Source: Euborellia annulipes (taxonomy: Eukaryota > Arthropoda > Insecta > Dermaptera > Anisolabididae). Taken from it: a stretch of 64,000 bases of DNA. The DNA is taken from assembly GCA_023213315.1 (NCBI GenBank), contig JAKCPI010005325.1:1-64000 (forward strand), written 5' to 3'. This document shows positions 46,125-56,677 of the stretch, piece by piece. Under the pieces are notes generated by a model. It did no database searches and was not told the DNA's origin. It worked only from the letters and a program-made list of their open reading frames with translations. How positions within the stretch are numbered: the stretch's first letter is position 1; each line of letters begins with the position of its first letter. The translations under genes and the position numbers were made by a program.

Positions 46125-46964
46125 AATCTGGTGTGACTGTCGTCGCACAGGACACAACATTCTCTTACCTTCGGTAATCGAAAGTTTGGTACTGTGCTTG
46201 TCACAGTCGAGAGATATTTAGTTTCCGCCGATATATTAGAATTCAAGATGTAAAATTTATAAGTATGAGAAAATATTTACAGTATATTTTGTTACCATGG
46301 CATAATTTCCCCTATCTTTCCTATGAAATACAATAATAATGTGGTCTTCATAAGATTTCAATGGGAAAATGAGAATATTTTTTAAAGAGCATCTAAAAAA
46401 TAATTGATTTTTGAATTTTAATCAAAATCGTTGAAGCGAATTTTGAGAAAATCGAAAAAAAAGTAAGTATATGGGAAAATATTTATATTTTGTTACCATG
46501 GCAACCATTTCTCCTATCTTCTCTATGGAGTACAAGAGTAAAGTGATCTTCAAACAATTTTGAGAGCAAAGTGAGAATATACATTTTAAAGAGCATCTAA
46601 AAAATAATTGATTTATGAATTTAAAAAAAAAATTAATGGAGCGAATTTTGAGAAAATCAAAAATAAAACTAAAAAAGTACATCAGTAAAGTACTAGTACC
46701 TTTTTGCTGATTTTGATTAAAAGCTTATTTTCACGCCCTAAGTGCATGTCTAACTTAAATATAAAATTTCAACCTCCTAGCTCAAATCCTTCATGCTTAA
46801 AATTGATCACACAGACACAGACGGACCGACCATGTCGCGAAGACCACTTTCAGGGGACCTTAAAACGTGTATATCCTTCAAAATCTCGACATCGAATTTC
46901 TGACATGAATCCAATACTTTTTCTATATATATATTAAGATATATATAGAGGTAAGAGAAAGTAA
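46125..46964 (+). mobile_element. A element with internal tandem duplication
   Basis: After the ATCGAAAAAA stretch at about 46460 the sequence steps back to AGTATATGGGAAAATATTTA and repeats roughly 190 bases. Two X-boxes result: GTTACCATGGCATA (46291-46304, broken) and GTTACCATGGCAAC (46492-46505, intact). The two repeats differ, so the duplication is old or came from recombination between different copies. Confidence 0.8.
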
Positions 46965-47040
46965 AATGAGATTTTGAAGTTCAAGCAAGAAACAACCACT
47001 ATTTATTTTTCCACATATCTGATTTACTTACTTCCCTTTT

Positions 47041-47056
47041 CACTCTCTCTCTCTCT
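47041..47056 (+). repeat. (CT)n microsatellite
   Basis: Short CT run; similar runs occur at 47515-47526, 47938-47980 and 49700-49719. Confidence 0.8.
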
Positions 47057-47754
47057 CCTGTGTTTTATAAAATGTTTTTCATAATTGCAGTGACTTAATT
47101 ATTTAGGCTGGGTTTGCAACGATAATTAATCAAATTAGAAGTAATTAGTTTAATTCTCGGTATGAAATTTAATCTGGCAAAGACCTGGGTCGCTTCTTCT
47201 TCCTTCTTGTCTTGTCTTGAGGGTTGGATTTTGGGAAAGCGGAAAAGAGAGAAAACATTATATTGTGTGCACAAGAGCGAAAGAGATAGAAGAAGAATAT
47301 GCGGCGCACAAATAGAAATCCCCTCACGGCTGATCGAATTATTGCTTGTGATGGAAAATCAAAAAAAAAAAAAAAGAATGTCTGTCTCAAAAAGTATATT
47401 ATCAAATTGTTTCTCTAGAAAATGATTTGGTAAGAATAAGAAGAAGTCTTCAATTATTATAGAAAGCATGTGGATCTCTGGTTTTATAGCAGAGAGCATC
47501 CCAATCATTTACTTTCTCTCTCTCTCCCAATCCTCAAACCCATTTTCTATTCAATGAGTTTTAAACAAAAAAAAAAAGAGCACATACACATGTAATAATA
47601 TATTTCAAGTAAAGAAAAATAGAAATAGAGATCGAGGGAAAATAAAATAGGGAATAAATAAAAAACGAGAGAGAGGGGAGAGAATTGTGGTAATGTTTTT
47701 TTTTTTTTTTTTTTGCGTTACGTTTCGAGCATGTTAAGCGGCGGGTATTAAAAT

Positions 47755-47920
47755 TAAAACCGTTGGTTGGTTAGTTGATTCTTCTCACCTGCGAAATCCA
47801 TTGGAGGCTAATCCAATTGGATAGCAGGTCGTTAAGTCGCAAATGGTCCGCAAGCTGTTAATTGATTAATTGGACGTTGGATTGAATATTGGCCATACCA
47901 TCTATCAATGGGGAAGGTCA
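47755..47920. promoter_or_regulatory. Unique island with homeodomain-type words
   Basis: Contains GGCTAATCCAATTGGATAGC (a TAATCC palindrome, Otx/Bicoid-like) and TTAATTGATTAATTGGAC within 70 bases, plus CACCTG. There are no repeat ends. Word clustering hints at an enhancer but is not proof. Confidence 0.25.
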
Positions 47921-48325
47921 AGCAAGCAAGTAAAGTTCTCTCTCTATGCCGAAAACACTCTCTCTCCCTCTCTCTCTCTCCCCCTATCGTAGGAGATAAA
48001 TCGCTAAAGGAAACTTTCAACTTTACTTTCTCTCTCTTCCTCGTACAAACGATTGGGTCAACTTCAATCAACTAATTCAATTTCACAAAAGGATTTACCT
48101 ATCTTTATTGCTTTATTAAATGTTAGAAGAAATTTATTTCTTAAACGGATTATTAAAAGGGTTTTATTTGATTAACTTAAGAGGAGATTCTAGATAATTT
48201 CCTTTTAGATCGGTCAATTTTGGGGATTATTTAAAAATAGGTAAATAATGACCAAAACAACAAAAAGGTAATTAATGACCAAAACAACAAAAGTTTGTTC
48301 AAATGACGCTCCCACATTAAAAAAA

Positions 48326-48963
48326 ATCTGGTGGGACTGGCGCACAGCACACAACTTCGGTAATCGAAAGTTGTGTACTGTGCTTGTCACACCAGATTTT
48401 TTGTGTCGAAATGTATTTAGTTCCCGACAGTAGGGTACATTCGACATTCAAATTGTAAAATTTGTATGGCAAAATATTTATATTTTGTTACCATAGGAAC
48501 CATTTCTCCTATCTTTTCTATGGAGTACAAGACAGAAGATTTCAAAGACAAAATGAGAATATACATTTTATAGAGAATCTAAAAAATAATTGATTTTTGA
48601 ATTTAAAAAAAAAATCGTTGGAGCGAATTTATAGAAAATCGAAAAAAACTGAAAAAGTGCATCAGTAAAGTACTAGTACTCTTTGGTTGATTTTGTTCAA
48701 AAGCTTCGTGTCACGTCCCATGGGGGTGCCTAACTTAAATATAGGCTCAATTTCAACCTCCTAGCTCTTTTCGTTCTTGAGATATTTTGTTCACAGACAG
48801 ACACACAGACAGACAGACCATGTCGCGAAAACCACTTTTTTAGATTCAGGGGACCACAAAACGTGTATATCCGTCAAAATCTCGACATCGAATTTTTGAC
48901 ATGAAACCAATACTTTCTCTCTATATATATATTAACATATATATAGAGGTAAGAGAAAGTAAA
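48326..48963 (+). mobile_element. A element, near full-length copy
   Basis: Left hairpin CTGGTGGGACTGGCGCACAG...GTCACACCAG (one arm shortened), degenerate X-box GTTACCATAGGAAC (48489-48502), (CAGA)n tract at 48790-48815, and intact right hairpin ending GGTAAGAGAAAGT. Confidence 0.85.
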
Positions 48964-49151
48964 AATGACATTTGCATTTGTTAAATATTCTTATTTTGTT
49001 TTATGTATTTTAATATTTAAAATAGCTATCTATAAGAAAAGGCGAGAGTCCTCCCCACGCGGGTGGCGCGAATGGTTTTTCATTTAATTGAAACTGAAAT
49101 TAATTTTCATTTTCTTCAGTGTTAAGTGATGCTTATTACGTGGAATATATT

Positions 49152-49298
49152 CAGTTAAGTGATGCGTTTTCTCATGTGATTATTTATAAAAGAAGAAGAA
49201 AATCTTTATTGGAATTCCCTTCTAAAAATGTTTGTATTTTTTTAAAACAATGAAATAAACACATGAGAAAACGCATGCTCTAATATCAAAATTCACTG
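49152..49298. mobile_element. MITE, first of an adjacent related pair
   Basis: GATGCGTTTTCTCATGTG on the left is inverted as CACATGAGAAAACGCATGC on the right, with CAGT/ACTG at the outer ends. The left arm is shortened. It shares ATGCGTTTTCT and TTATTTCATTGTT words with the next element. Confidence 0.55.
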
Positions 49299-49300
49299 TA

Positions 49301-49507
49301 CAGTGAGGGACAATATTATGTCCTACCCATGCGTTTTCTACTTGTGATTATTTCATTGTTGTTATAAAATAAAATAAAAATCTTTAATGGAAATTTTCTA
49401 GGTTAGAACCATAAAAGATTTCATTAAAAAATATATATTTTTTTAAAAACAATGGAATAATCACAAGTAGAAAACGCATGGGTGGGACTTAATATTGTCC
49501 CTCACTG
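49301..49507. mobile_element. Mariner-type MITE with TA TSD, second of the pair
   Basis: Ends CAGTGAGGGACAATATTATG and its inverse; arms continue through CCCATGCGTTTTCTACTTGT and CATTGTT (about 60 bp). TA flanks both sides (49299-49300; 49508-49509). The 207-bp non-coding element fits a Tc1/mariner derivative. Confidence 0.7.
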
Positions 49508-49730
49508 TACATAGAGAATGGAATATTCAGGTAGTTGAATAATAGGATATTGACAATTATCAATAAAAGTTTAATTTTCTAAAACGAAGTAAAATAAAAA
49601 TGAAGAAAAAACTTTAAAGAATTTCTTTGTTGATATTATGATAGTTAAGATTTTGAAAAGGGGAAATTTTGAGTTGAAATTGTTCGTTTACAACTCTTTT
49701 CTCTCTCTCTCTCTCTCCTTTTATTCTATA

Positions 49731-49862
49731 CAAGGGCCGGCGTTAATTGCGGTCCGGTTCTTCAAACGCAAAGCAGATTCCGCAAGCTGTACGAAGGAAG
49801 AATTCCAACATTCCGGGAATAATTCTCTAGCTGAGCAAGAATCAACGCTTCCGAGCAATTAG
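49731..49862 (+). CDS. Candidate terminal exon, unrecognised
   Basis: A long polypyrimidine tract (CT repeats, then CCTTTTATTCTATACAAG) could serve as a splice acceptor before GGGCCGGCGTT. The following open frame encodes GPALIAVRFFKRKADSASCT and then KEEFQHSGNNSLAEQESTLP, ending SN and a TAG stop at 49862. Codon content is mixed and less AT-driven than the flanks, and the peptide is basic then hydrophilic. I recognise no family and found no upstream exon. The region may instead be a non-coding unique island. Confidence 0.2.
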   Translation, partial: QGPALIAVRFFKRKADSASCTKEEFQHSGNNSLAEQESTLPSN

Positions 49863-49989
49863 AGACTTTAGTACTAGTAACAGAAGCAAGAAGAGCCCCG
49901 AAAACGGTCTTCTCCTAGGGTGAAAGCGAGAGAGCGAGAGCGAAGAAACCCAACTCCCAAGCCAATACTTTTTAATAGCTTTTATTATA

Positions 49990-50450
49990 GCTCTTACATT
50001 TTTTTGGAACGGATTTCTTTTATTTGCAATCTATCCGTACCGTATGCCCCTCTCCTGGCAAGGCAATCTCTTTGTCTATTTGCCGTGGTAAGGCCATAAA
50101 CCCAGGCCCTTAATAGAGAAAAAGCAGAAAAATTCTGGAAGGGGTTACTACCCTCTCCTTGGGTAATGGCAGCGCTGATTGAACTCGCGGCAAATCGGCT
50201 GTGCGATTGGCGGCTACAAGATGTAGGGGAGGAGGGGGAGGCTTTTTCTTAGCCCCCCCCACCCTCCTTCCCAATCCGCCATTAACTCAGTTGGGAGAGA
50301 GAAAAATTGAAGTTAATTATCGACACACTCTCAGATATAGATCGGTTTGTCAGAGATTGTGTTCATATTGGTCCCTGGTTGAAGGGGGAAGAAAAGGGGA
50401 GCCGAGGGATGAGAAACGAGCTTTCTTATTCTGGACAAATTAGCTATTCT
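49990..50450. promoter_or_regulatory. Unique less AT-rich island
   Basis: About 460 bp of mixed composition with GGCCATAAA (posterior-Hox/Cdx-like), GCAGCGCTG and repeated CGGCAAATCGGC-type words. No repeat ends. Candidate regulatory DNA on composition alone. Confidence 0.15.
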
Positions 50451-50737
50451 CTCGGAAATAATATTGAATTTTCTATTTCGAAATTCAATCTTATTCTCTG
50501 GATTAGAGATTATATTTATTTATAACAAATTAAGAAATGATGCAATAATATTGTAATGTTATGTAAGTAAATTTTATCTTTAAAAAAAAATATTCGAGAG
50601 TGATATCTACTCAATTTTCTAGCAAAAAAATTCAAAATTTCTGAAAAAACGTAGGTCAGTTGACAGATTAATTTCAAAGGTAGATTTAGATCTTTAACGA
50701 TGTTGATGTAAGAAGTGGCTGTCCAACCATTAGATTA

Positions 50738-51127
50738 AGAGGAAGAGACGATTGCAGCCAGGCAGGAGAGTCTCTATCGAAAGAAAATCTCAATAAAAGT
50801 AAACGTTATTGGCAAACTCAATGAATACACCATTGAGATGCAGATACAGTAGAGTTGTTATATAAAATATGCAGAATGCTCATTAGTATATATGACCATG
50901 TCTCAAATCTATATCATATATATACGAGTATACTAATGAGCATGCTGCATCTATGTGCATAATTTATATAACAACTCTATCTGCATCTCAATGGTGTATT
51001 CATTGAGTGTGCCAATATTCTCATAAGAACTGAAGATGGCCTTATCTAAATAAAGCCGAAACGTTTACTTTTATTGAGATTTTCATTCGATAGACTCTTC
51101 TGCCTGGCTGCAATCCTCTCTTCCATT
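50738..51127. repeat. 390-bp foldback element with hammerhead-like core
   Basis: GATTGCAGCCAGGCAGGAGA on the left faces TCTGCCTGGCTGCAATCCTC on the right. Pairing resumes inward with TCAATGAATACACCATTGAG against its inverse and continues to the centre. The right arm alone carries AACTGAAGATGGCCTTATCT and GCCGAAACGTTTACTTTTAT: CTGAAGA and GAAA boxes around a GGC/GCC stem. Confidence 0.75.
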
Positions 51128-51337
51128 AATTTTTACATCTTTAATTTTAGAGTAAGAAACACAACAAATTTCATCGCTCTAGGTTTTGTAACGAGAAAGT
51201 AAAAAGTGATTTATAAGGCCTAGTAGATTTTCGAATACGCAGATTATGATTGAAATTAAAATTAATTGGGGGGGGTGAGGCTCCAATTTTTGTTTGATAA
51301 CATTAATCGGGCAATATTTTTTTATTTTACAAGACTG

Positions 51338-51473
51338 TATGTTTTTTGTTGGCGAGGCCAAGCGCCTCCGGGAATAGCACACCGATGTCCGGGAAAGGCT
51401 GGAGATCCCTGGGTTCGATCCCCCCCCCCCCATGGGGCGCTTGACCTTATCATCAAAAAACATACATGCCTAT
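51338..51473. mobile_element. tRNA-like sequence within inverted repeats (second case)
   Basis: GTATGTTTTTTGTTGGCGAG on the left corresponds to the complement of the right side (GTATGTTTTTTGATGATAAG), continuing into GGCCAAGCGCC/GGTCAAGCGCC. Between them GGGTTCGATCCC (51411-51422) is a perfect B box followed by a 12-C run. The layout resembles 37591-37734 although the arm sequences differ. Confidence 0.5.
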
Positions 51474-51773
51474 CTATAACTCATTTAAAATCCGAATCGA
51501 GGTATTTTGAATACTAATATCTTATTCAAATATATATTTTTAATACCGGTATATAGATTTCGAAAAATATTTTTTTAGACAAATCCAATATAATTTCTAT
51601 AAATTTCATCAAAGAGGAAACAAGAAAAATGTCTCTACTCCAAGGGTCGTCTCTTTTAAAAATTTCTTTGAAGAATACAATTCTATCATCAAAAATCAAT
51701 GAGTCCCACAAAATGTCACAGCGGATTAGTATTATTTCATGAATTATTTTATATGTGAACCTAGTTTTTATTA

Positions 51774-51832
51774 TTCTTCTTCTTCTTTCTTCGCCTTCAT
51801 TATTCCCGCAGTGCGGGGTCGGCGGTGAACCG
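51774..51832 (-). mobile_element. 59-bp 5'-truncated retroposon with 11-bp TSD
   Basis: AGTTTTTATTA flanks it at 51763-51773 and 51833-51843. On the minus strand it ends CCCCGCACTGCGGGAATAAT and GGCGAAGAAAGAAGAAGAAG, matching the 3' end of the 27756-28001 retroposon. Confidence 0.6.
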
Positions 51833-52800
51833 AGTTTTTATTAAAATACATAATACCTTTAGAGAACCAGAGATTAAACATCGATAGTTTGAAAGGCAAA
51901 TATTTCGATCATGAGAAAAATCTTAAAGACCTTTGATAAAGGATCCAATAAAATCAAAGTGTCTATGGCGTAAAGAGGGAGAATTTAGTTTCCTAAAACA
52001 AATTTTTCTCAAAATCAGCCACTTCTGATTTATATAAAAAAAATGTCAAGATACAATATAACAGTATATATTAGTCTTTAATATTTACCCAATAGAGCTT
52101 TTAAAAAATATTTTTATGTCAATTTCCAACAAAATGTAGTTTAAATGAATGTTTTGATGTTATAGTAATATCGTTCGTTTAACCGCTACGGGCGTATAAA
52201 AAAATATCTTTAAAATATTCATACACGGAAAAATCGTGTTGTGTGAAGCCATTGGAGGTGGTGAATGTTTCACCTTGTAGGTGTACAGATAAGGAAATTG
52301 AAAATCTATATATAGATAGAGAAAGAGAGAGGGACATAAAATATATATATATATAAAGAGGTTAGGGGGAGTATAAGTCTAAAAAAGGGAAGGTAGGTAG
52401 GGGAGGGTGGGGTGGGGGTTAAATGTGTTAGGGAACCGATCTGAGGTGAACCTGTCAAAAAATTCTCACGCTTTTGCCTTTGCCTTTCAATAGAGGATTC
52501 ACAAAAAATTCCAATAACATTCCGACAGCCATATAATGATATAATCATATCATTATTATGTGGATCAGAGAGGGAAATTCGCGTTGATGTAATATGTAAT
52601 ATGACTTATCATAAAAATTATTTTTTTTTCTATCTATCTCTTTCACTAAAAAAAATTATGATTAAGGTTATTAAAAAATTTGATTGAATAAGTATATCAT
52701 AGTCTGGTAGAAAGGATGGGGGGGGGGATTCTTTCGACCGATCCGCGAACTTTTTTTCGTGTGAACACAAATTTTCGAGAATAAAGTATCATATATTCTA

Positions 52801-53441
52801 AAAATCTGATGTGACTGGCGCACAGCGATTACCGATGGTAAGAGAAAGTTGTGTTCTGTGCTTGTCACGCCAGATTTTTTGTGTCGATATATATTTAGTT
52901 TCCGCCGATATAATAAAGTTCAAGATGTAAAATTTATAAACATAGGAAAATATTTATATTTTGTATTATGGCAACCATTTCTTCTCTTTCCTTTGAAGTA
53001 CAAGAGTAAAGTGTGCTTCAAACAATTTTGAGAGAGCAAAATGAGAATATACATTTTAAAGAGCATCTAAAAAATAATTGATTTTTGAATTTTAATCAAA
53101 ATCGTTAGAGCGAATTTTGAGAAAATCGAAAAAAGTTAAAAAGTACATCAGTAAAGTACTAGTACTTTTTGGCCAATTTTGATTAAAAGCTTATTTTTCC
53201 GGTCCCGGTGGGTGTTTAACTTAAATATAAAATTTCAGCCTCATAGCTCAATTACTTCATGCTTAAAATTGAACACACACAGACAGACAGACCATGTCGC
53301 GAAAACCACTTTTTTGGATTCAGGGGACCTCAAAACGTGTATATCCATCAAAATCTCGACATCGAATTTTTGACATGAATTCTATACTTTCTCTCTCTAT
53401 ATATATATATTACATATATACATAGGTAAGAGAAAGTAAAA
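52801..53441 (+). mobile_element. A element, near full-length copy
   Basis: Left hairpin CTGATGTGACTGGCGCACAG...CTTGTCACGCCAG, X-box damaged by deletion (GTATTATGGCAAC), intact middle, (CAGA)n tract, and right hairpin with CTCTCTATATATATATATTA facing GGTAAGAGAAAGT. Confidence 0.85.
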
Positions 53442-53999
53442 AATTATTCAAAAGGACAATTAACTTTTATACAAGATCTTTTAAAATTTTTCTTTGGCAG
53501 ATCAGCATTTAGCGTTTGAGACTAGAAGATTTTCATTGATTTCAATTTGGAATAATATAAAATTTCTCTCATTAATACAAAGAGTTTTTTTTTTTTTTTT
53601 ATTAAAGAATTATCTATCTATTTTTAATGTTATCATAATATTAAATACACATCGACACAACAAAATCAATATCATTATGTGTGAACTGGTGAAAAAATAA
53701 TTTTTATAAATGAGAGGGAAAATTATCTCCTCCCCACTCTTTTTCCTAAATGAGATGATTAATTAATTTTATTATTATTATGTTTTGTTTAAAAAAAAAA
53801 TAATTCTATTTCTGTTTTTTATCTCACAAAACGAGTAGAAAAAAACGCTGGATTTAATTTTATAAAAAAAAAAGAAATTATTCAATTATTCAATCAAATT
53901 AATGTAAAGTTTCGACAGAATATTACCCAGTATAATAATCGTCCTAAATATTATTCTGATATTTTTAGATGATTACTTGAAACAATCGATGTTAAAAAA

Positions 54000-54754
54000 A
54001 AACTGGTGTGCCTGGTCGCACAGTAGACAACTTTCTCTTAACTTTGGTAATTAAAAGTTCTGTGCTTGTCACACCAGTGTCAAAATATTTGCCACCCGTA
54101 CTTTTATAATAAAATATTGCATTTTATTTCGGGTAATTATACTCTATACTTTACGAGAACAATAAAGTATGCAAAAATACAAAAAGGGGGGAACCCTAGT
54201 TACCATGGCAACCATTTCTCCTATCTTCCCTATGAAGTTCAAAAGTAAAGTGTTCTTCAAACAATTTTTAGGGAAAAAAGAAAAAAACATTTGAAAGAGC
54301 ATCTAAAATATAATTGATTTTTGAATTTTAATCAAAATCGTTAGAGCGAATTTTGAGAAAATCGAAAAAAACTGAAAAAGTACATCAGTAAAGTACCTTT
54401 TGGTCGATTTTATTCAAAAGCTTCATGTCACGTGCTAGGAGGATATATGCTGTTCCTTAACTGAGTAGCAAACTGAGTAAAATCAAAAATCAACCGTCAA
54501 AAATAGATTTTTTTCAAAACACTGAATAGATTCGAGTTTGAATCGGATATCAATGCTCAAAATCTAAATCGAATCGACCAAACCTAATTCCTTATGCTTT
54601 AAATTGAACCCAGACAGACACACAGACAGACCATGTCACGAAAACCACTTTTTTTCATTCAGGGGACCTCAAAATGTGTATATCCGTCAAAATCTCGACA
54701 TCGAATTTTCGACATGAATCTCTCTCTTTATATATAGAGGTAAGAGAAAGTAAA
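54000..54754 (+). mobile_element. A element with an insertion in the body
   Basis: Left hairpin CTGGTGTGCCTGGTCGCACA...CTTGTCACACCAG, perfect X-box GTTACCATGGCAAC (54199-54212). About 100 foreign bases follow CTTCATGTCACGTGC at 54430-54590 (TCAAAAATCAACCGTCAAAA). The right hairpin is shortened but ends GGTAAGAGAAAGTA. Confidence 0.8.
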
Positions 54755-54869
54755 AACTCTATTGTATTTACCCTATTTAGAATTTAGTATAATAACAAAA
54801 TTCCTCTCATCTAAAAATAGCAATTCTCTTAATCAGTCTATTCATTTCTAGCCAAGTTTATGCCTTGTA

Positions 54870-55160
54870 GGTTGGTCCAGGCCAAGCGAATAATTTGTTC
54901 GTTGTAAATGAAGGGGAGGGGGCGGGTTGAAGCCTTTGAAAGCACCATTGGCTGCTCACCTGTCAGTGCAGGCAGACAGGCCATTCACGACATCCAACCA
55001 ATTAGCGATAAAGAACGAGCACCAGGGACAAAACTAGGTATTCACAACAGCAGAAAAACGGATTCGCTTTTTGCAAATCCAGTCCGACAGGACAGACTTT
55101 TCTGACCAAGGAGGAGGATAATTAATTAATTAATTGATTTAATGCCAACAAACTACGACG
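54870..55160. promoter_or_regulatory. Unique island ending in a TAATTA cluster
   Basis: Mixed-composition stretch with CACCTGTCAG, CAACCAATTAGCGATAAAG and AGCACCATTGGC, followed by GATAATTAATTAATTAATTG and GATAATTAATTGCC. This is the densest homeodomain-type word cluster in the window. A 65-codon frame overlaps it but carries no recognised domain. Confidence 0.3.
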
Positions 55161-55347
55161 ACCTTTAGATAATTAATTGCCATTTTTCCCTCTCCCTATT
55201 TTTGTTACTATCTATTGCTTTCCTAAACAAACGATGTTTTGTTGTTTGGTATAAAAATTATAATGAGATAATTCTGAAAAATAAGTTAAAACAATCCTTT
55301 CCAGGTATATAATTTCCTAAAGAAGATCTCGGTTTGAGAGTCCGAAA

Positions 55348-55527
55348 TATAATAGAGGGTGAAGATATCAGCCAAATTGGAATGTTTGAGGTTCAATAAA
55401 ACTCCCAGAATAAGACGTTTCCAATAACTGAAGATGGCCAACAAATTCAGGCAGAAACGTCTTATTCTGGGAGTTTTATTGAACCTCGACTATTCCAATT
55501 TGACTGATATCTCCATCCCGTCATTAT
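55348..55527. repeat. 180-bp foldback element with hammerhead-like core
   Basis: GAGGTTCAATAAAACTCCCA and AGAATAAGACGTTT on the left are inverted as AACGTCTTATTCTGGGAGTT and TTATTGAACCTCG on the right, near-perfectly. The outer GATATCAGCCAAATTGGAAT also pairs. The loop holds AACTGAAGATGGCCAACAAA and TTCAGGCAGAAACGTC, again CTGAAGA and GAAA boxes. Confidence 0.8.
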
Positions 55528-55664
55528 AATCACATCACAGCCCCAACTTCAAGCAATTTAATAAAAATAAATTAAGACAGCTGTATTTTTAATAATAATC
55601 AAGAAATTTATATTTATATATTTGGCAATATATATTTCTTCTCCAAAGAAATAAAAAAAAAAAA

Positions 55665-55745
55665 CATCAATTTTGAATCGGGATTAGAACCAAAGCTCGG
55701 GATTAAAAGATTAAAAGTCAATAGACTGGTGAATTACCCCAAAGG
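55665..55745 (-). repeat. tRNA-like fragment
   Basis: GGTTCTAATCC on the minus strand (55681-55691) is B-box-like, with GGGGTAATTCACCAGTC about 40 bases upstream. No sound cloverleaf; probably a SINE head. Confidence 0.25.
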
Positions 55746-55910
55746 CGACAAGTGATTTATTAAATTAGCTTTTGGTTGCTTTCTGGCTATCTATCCCTCT
55801 TAATAAGAGCAAGCAATAGCCAATTTGGGTGAGGTGATAGCGATTGTTTAAAATAACTGCATAAATCCTAAAAGAAAGTTTTCATGTCATAGAACTACAT
55901 TCATAGGCGT

Positions 55911-56158
55911 CATTTGGGGGGAAGGGGGGGGGCATTGCCCCTCCCAAGGAGCTCTGATTTTTATTAAAATTTTATATTATTCTAAATAAAATACTCCAAA
56001 ATACATCTACGAGTATACAAACTGTACAAAATTAAACAATTAATTAAATTAAATATGTTTTGGCCAAATTTGAGTACCCATTTGTAAGTAAATTTTAAGA
56101 CAAAAAAATGTTTGCCCCAAGAAAAAATTGCCCCCCCCAAGAAAAAGTTGAAATGACC
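55911..56158. mobile_element. Transposon remnant with GGCGTCATTTGGGGG end
   Basis: Left GGCGTCATTTGGGGGGAAGG and right complement GGGTCATTTCAACTTTTTCT then GGGGGGGG are loosely inverted. Similar to the CAGGGACGTCATTTGAGGGG complement found in both copies of the 35.7/36.8 kb duplication. Confidence 0.35.
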
Positions 56159-56677
56159 CACTGACTACATCAACATTCAAATTTAGTATAAAAATAAAAA
56201 AAATGAAATTAGATCTTGTTGAAATTTTATCTATTAGTCGCTTACTATTGTAGATTTAATGATTTTGATACCTATGAAAATTTTACATCATATTTTTAAG
56301 GAGTTAAGAAATTTATATACGAAGTTATGTTATATTAATAATTGTAGCTAAAACAAGAGCTCAAATTCACTTTAGATTATTTTGCCTTTTAATTGTTAGT
56401 TCAAATCAGACGGTGACGTTTACTCCCCGAAACAAAGTGAACAAAAAATTTTGGGCCAAAATATTGTTATATTTTATCTACATTTTCTCAAATAAAAATG
56501 TTTTGGTAGATATTTTGTTGCAATCGTTAATCAATATTCTCTCGTAATAGAAACTTCACCAAATGAAACCTGATATTATGATGTCCCAAATCAAATTCAC
56601 CACCAACAGGGAAGCGTATTTATTTATTTTTATTTATTTAAATTGCCTTTCTAATGAACTCGCTGCTTTCTGTGAAA

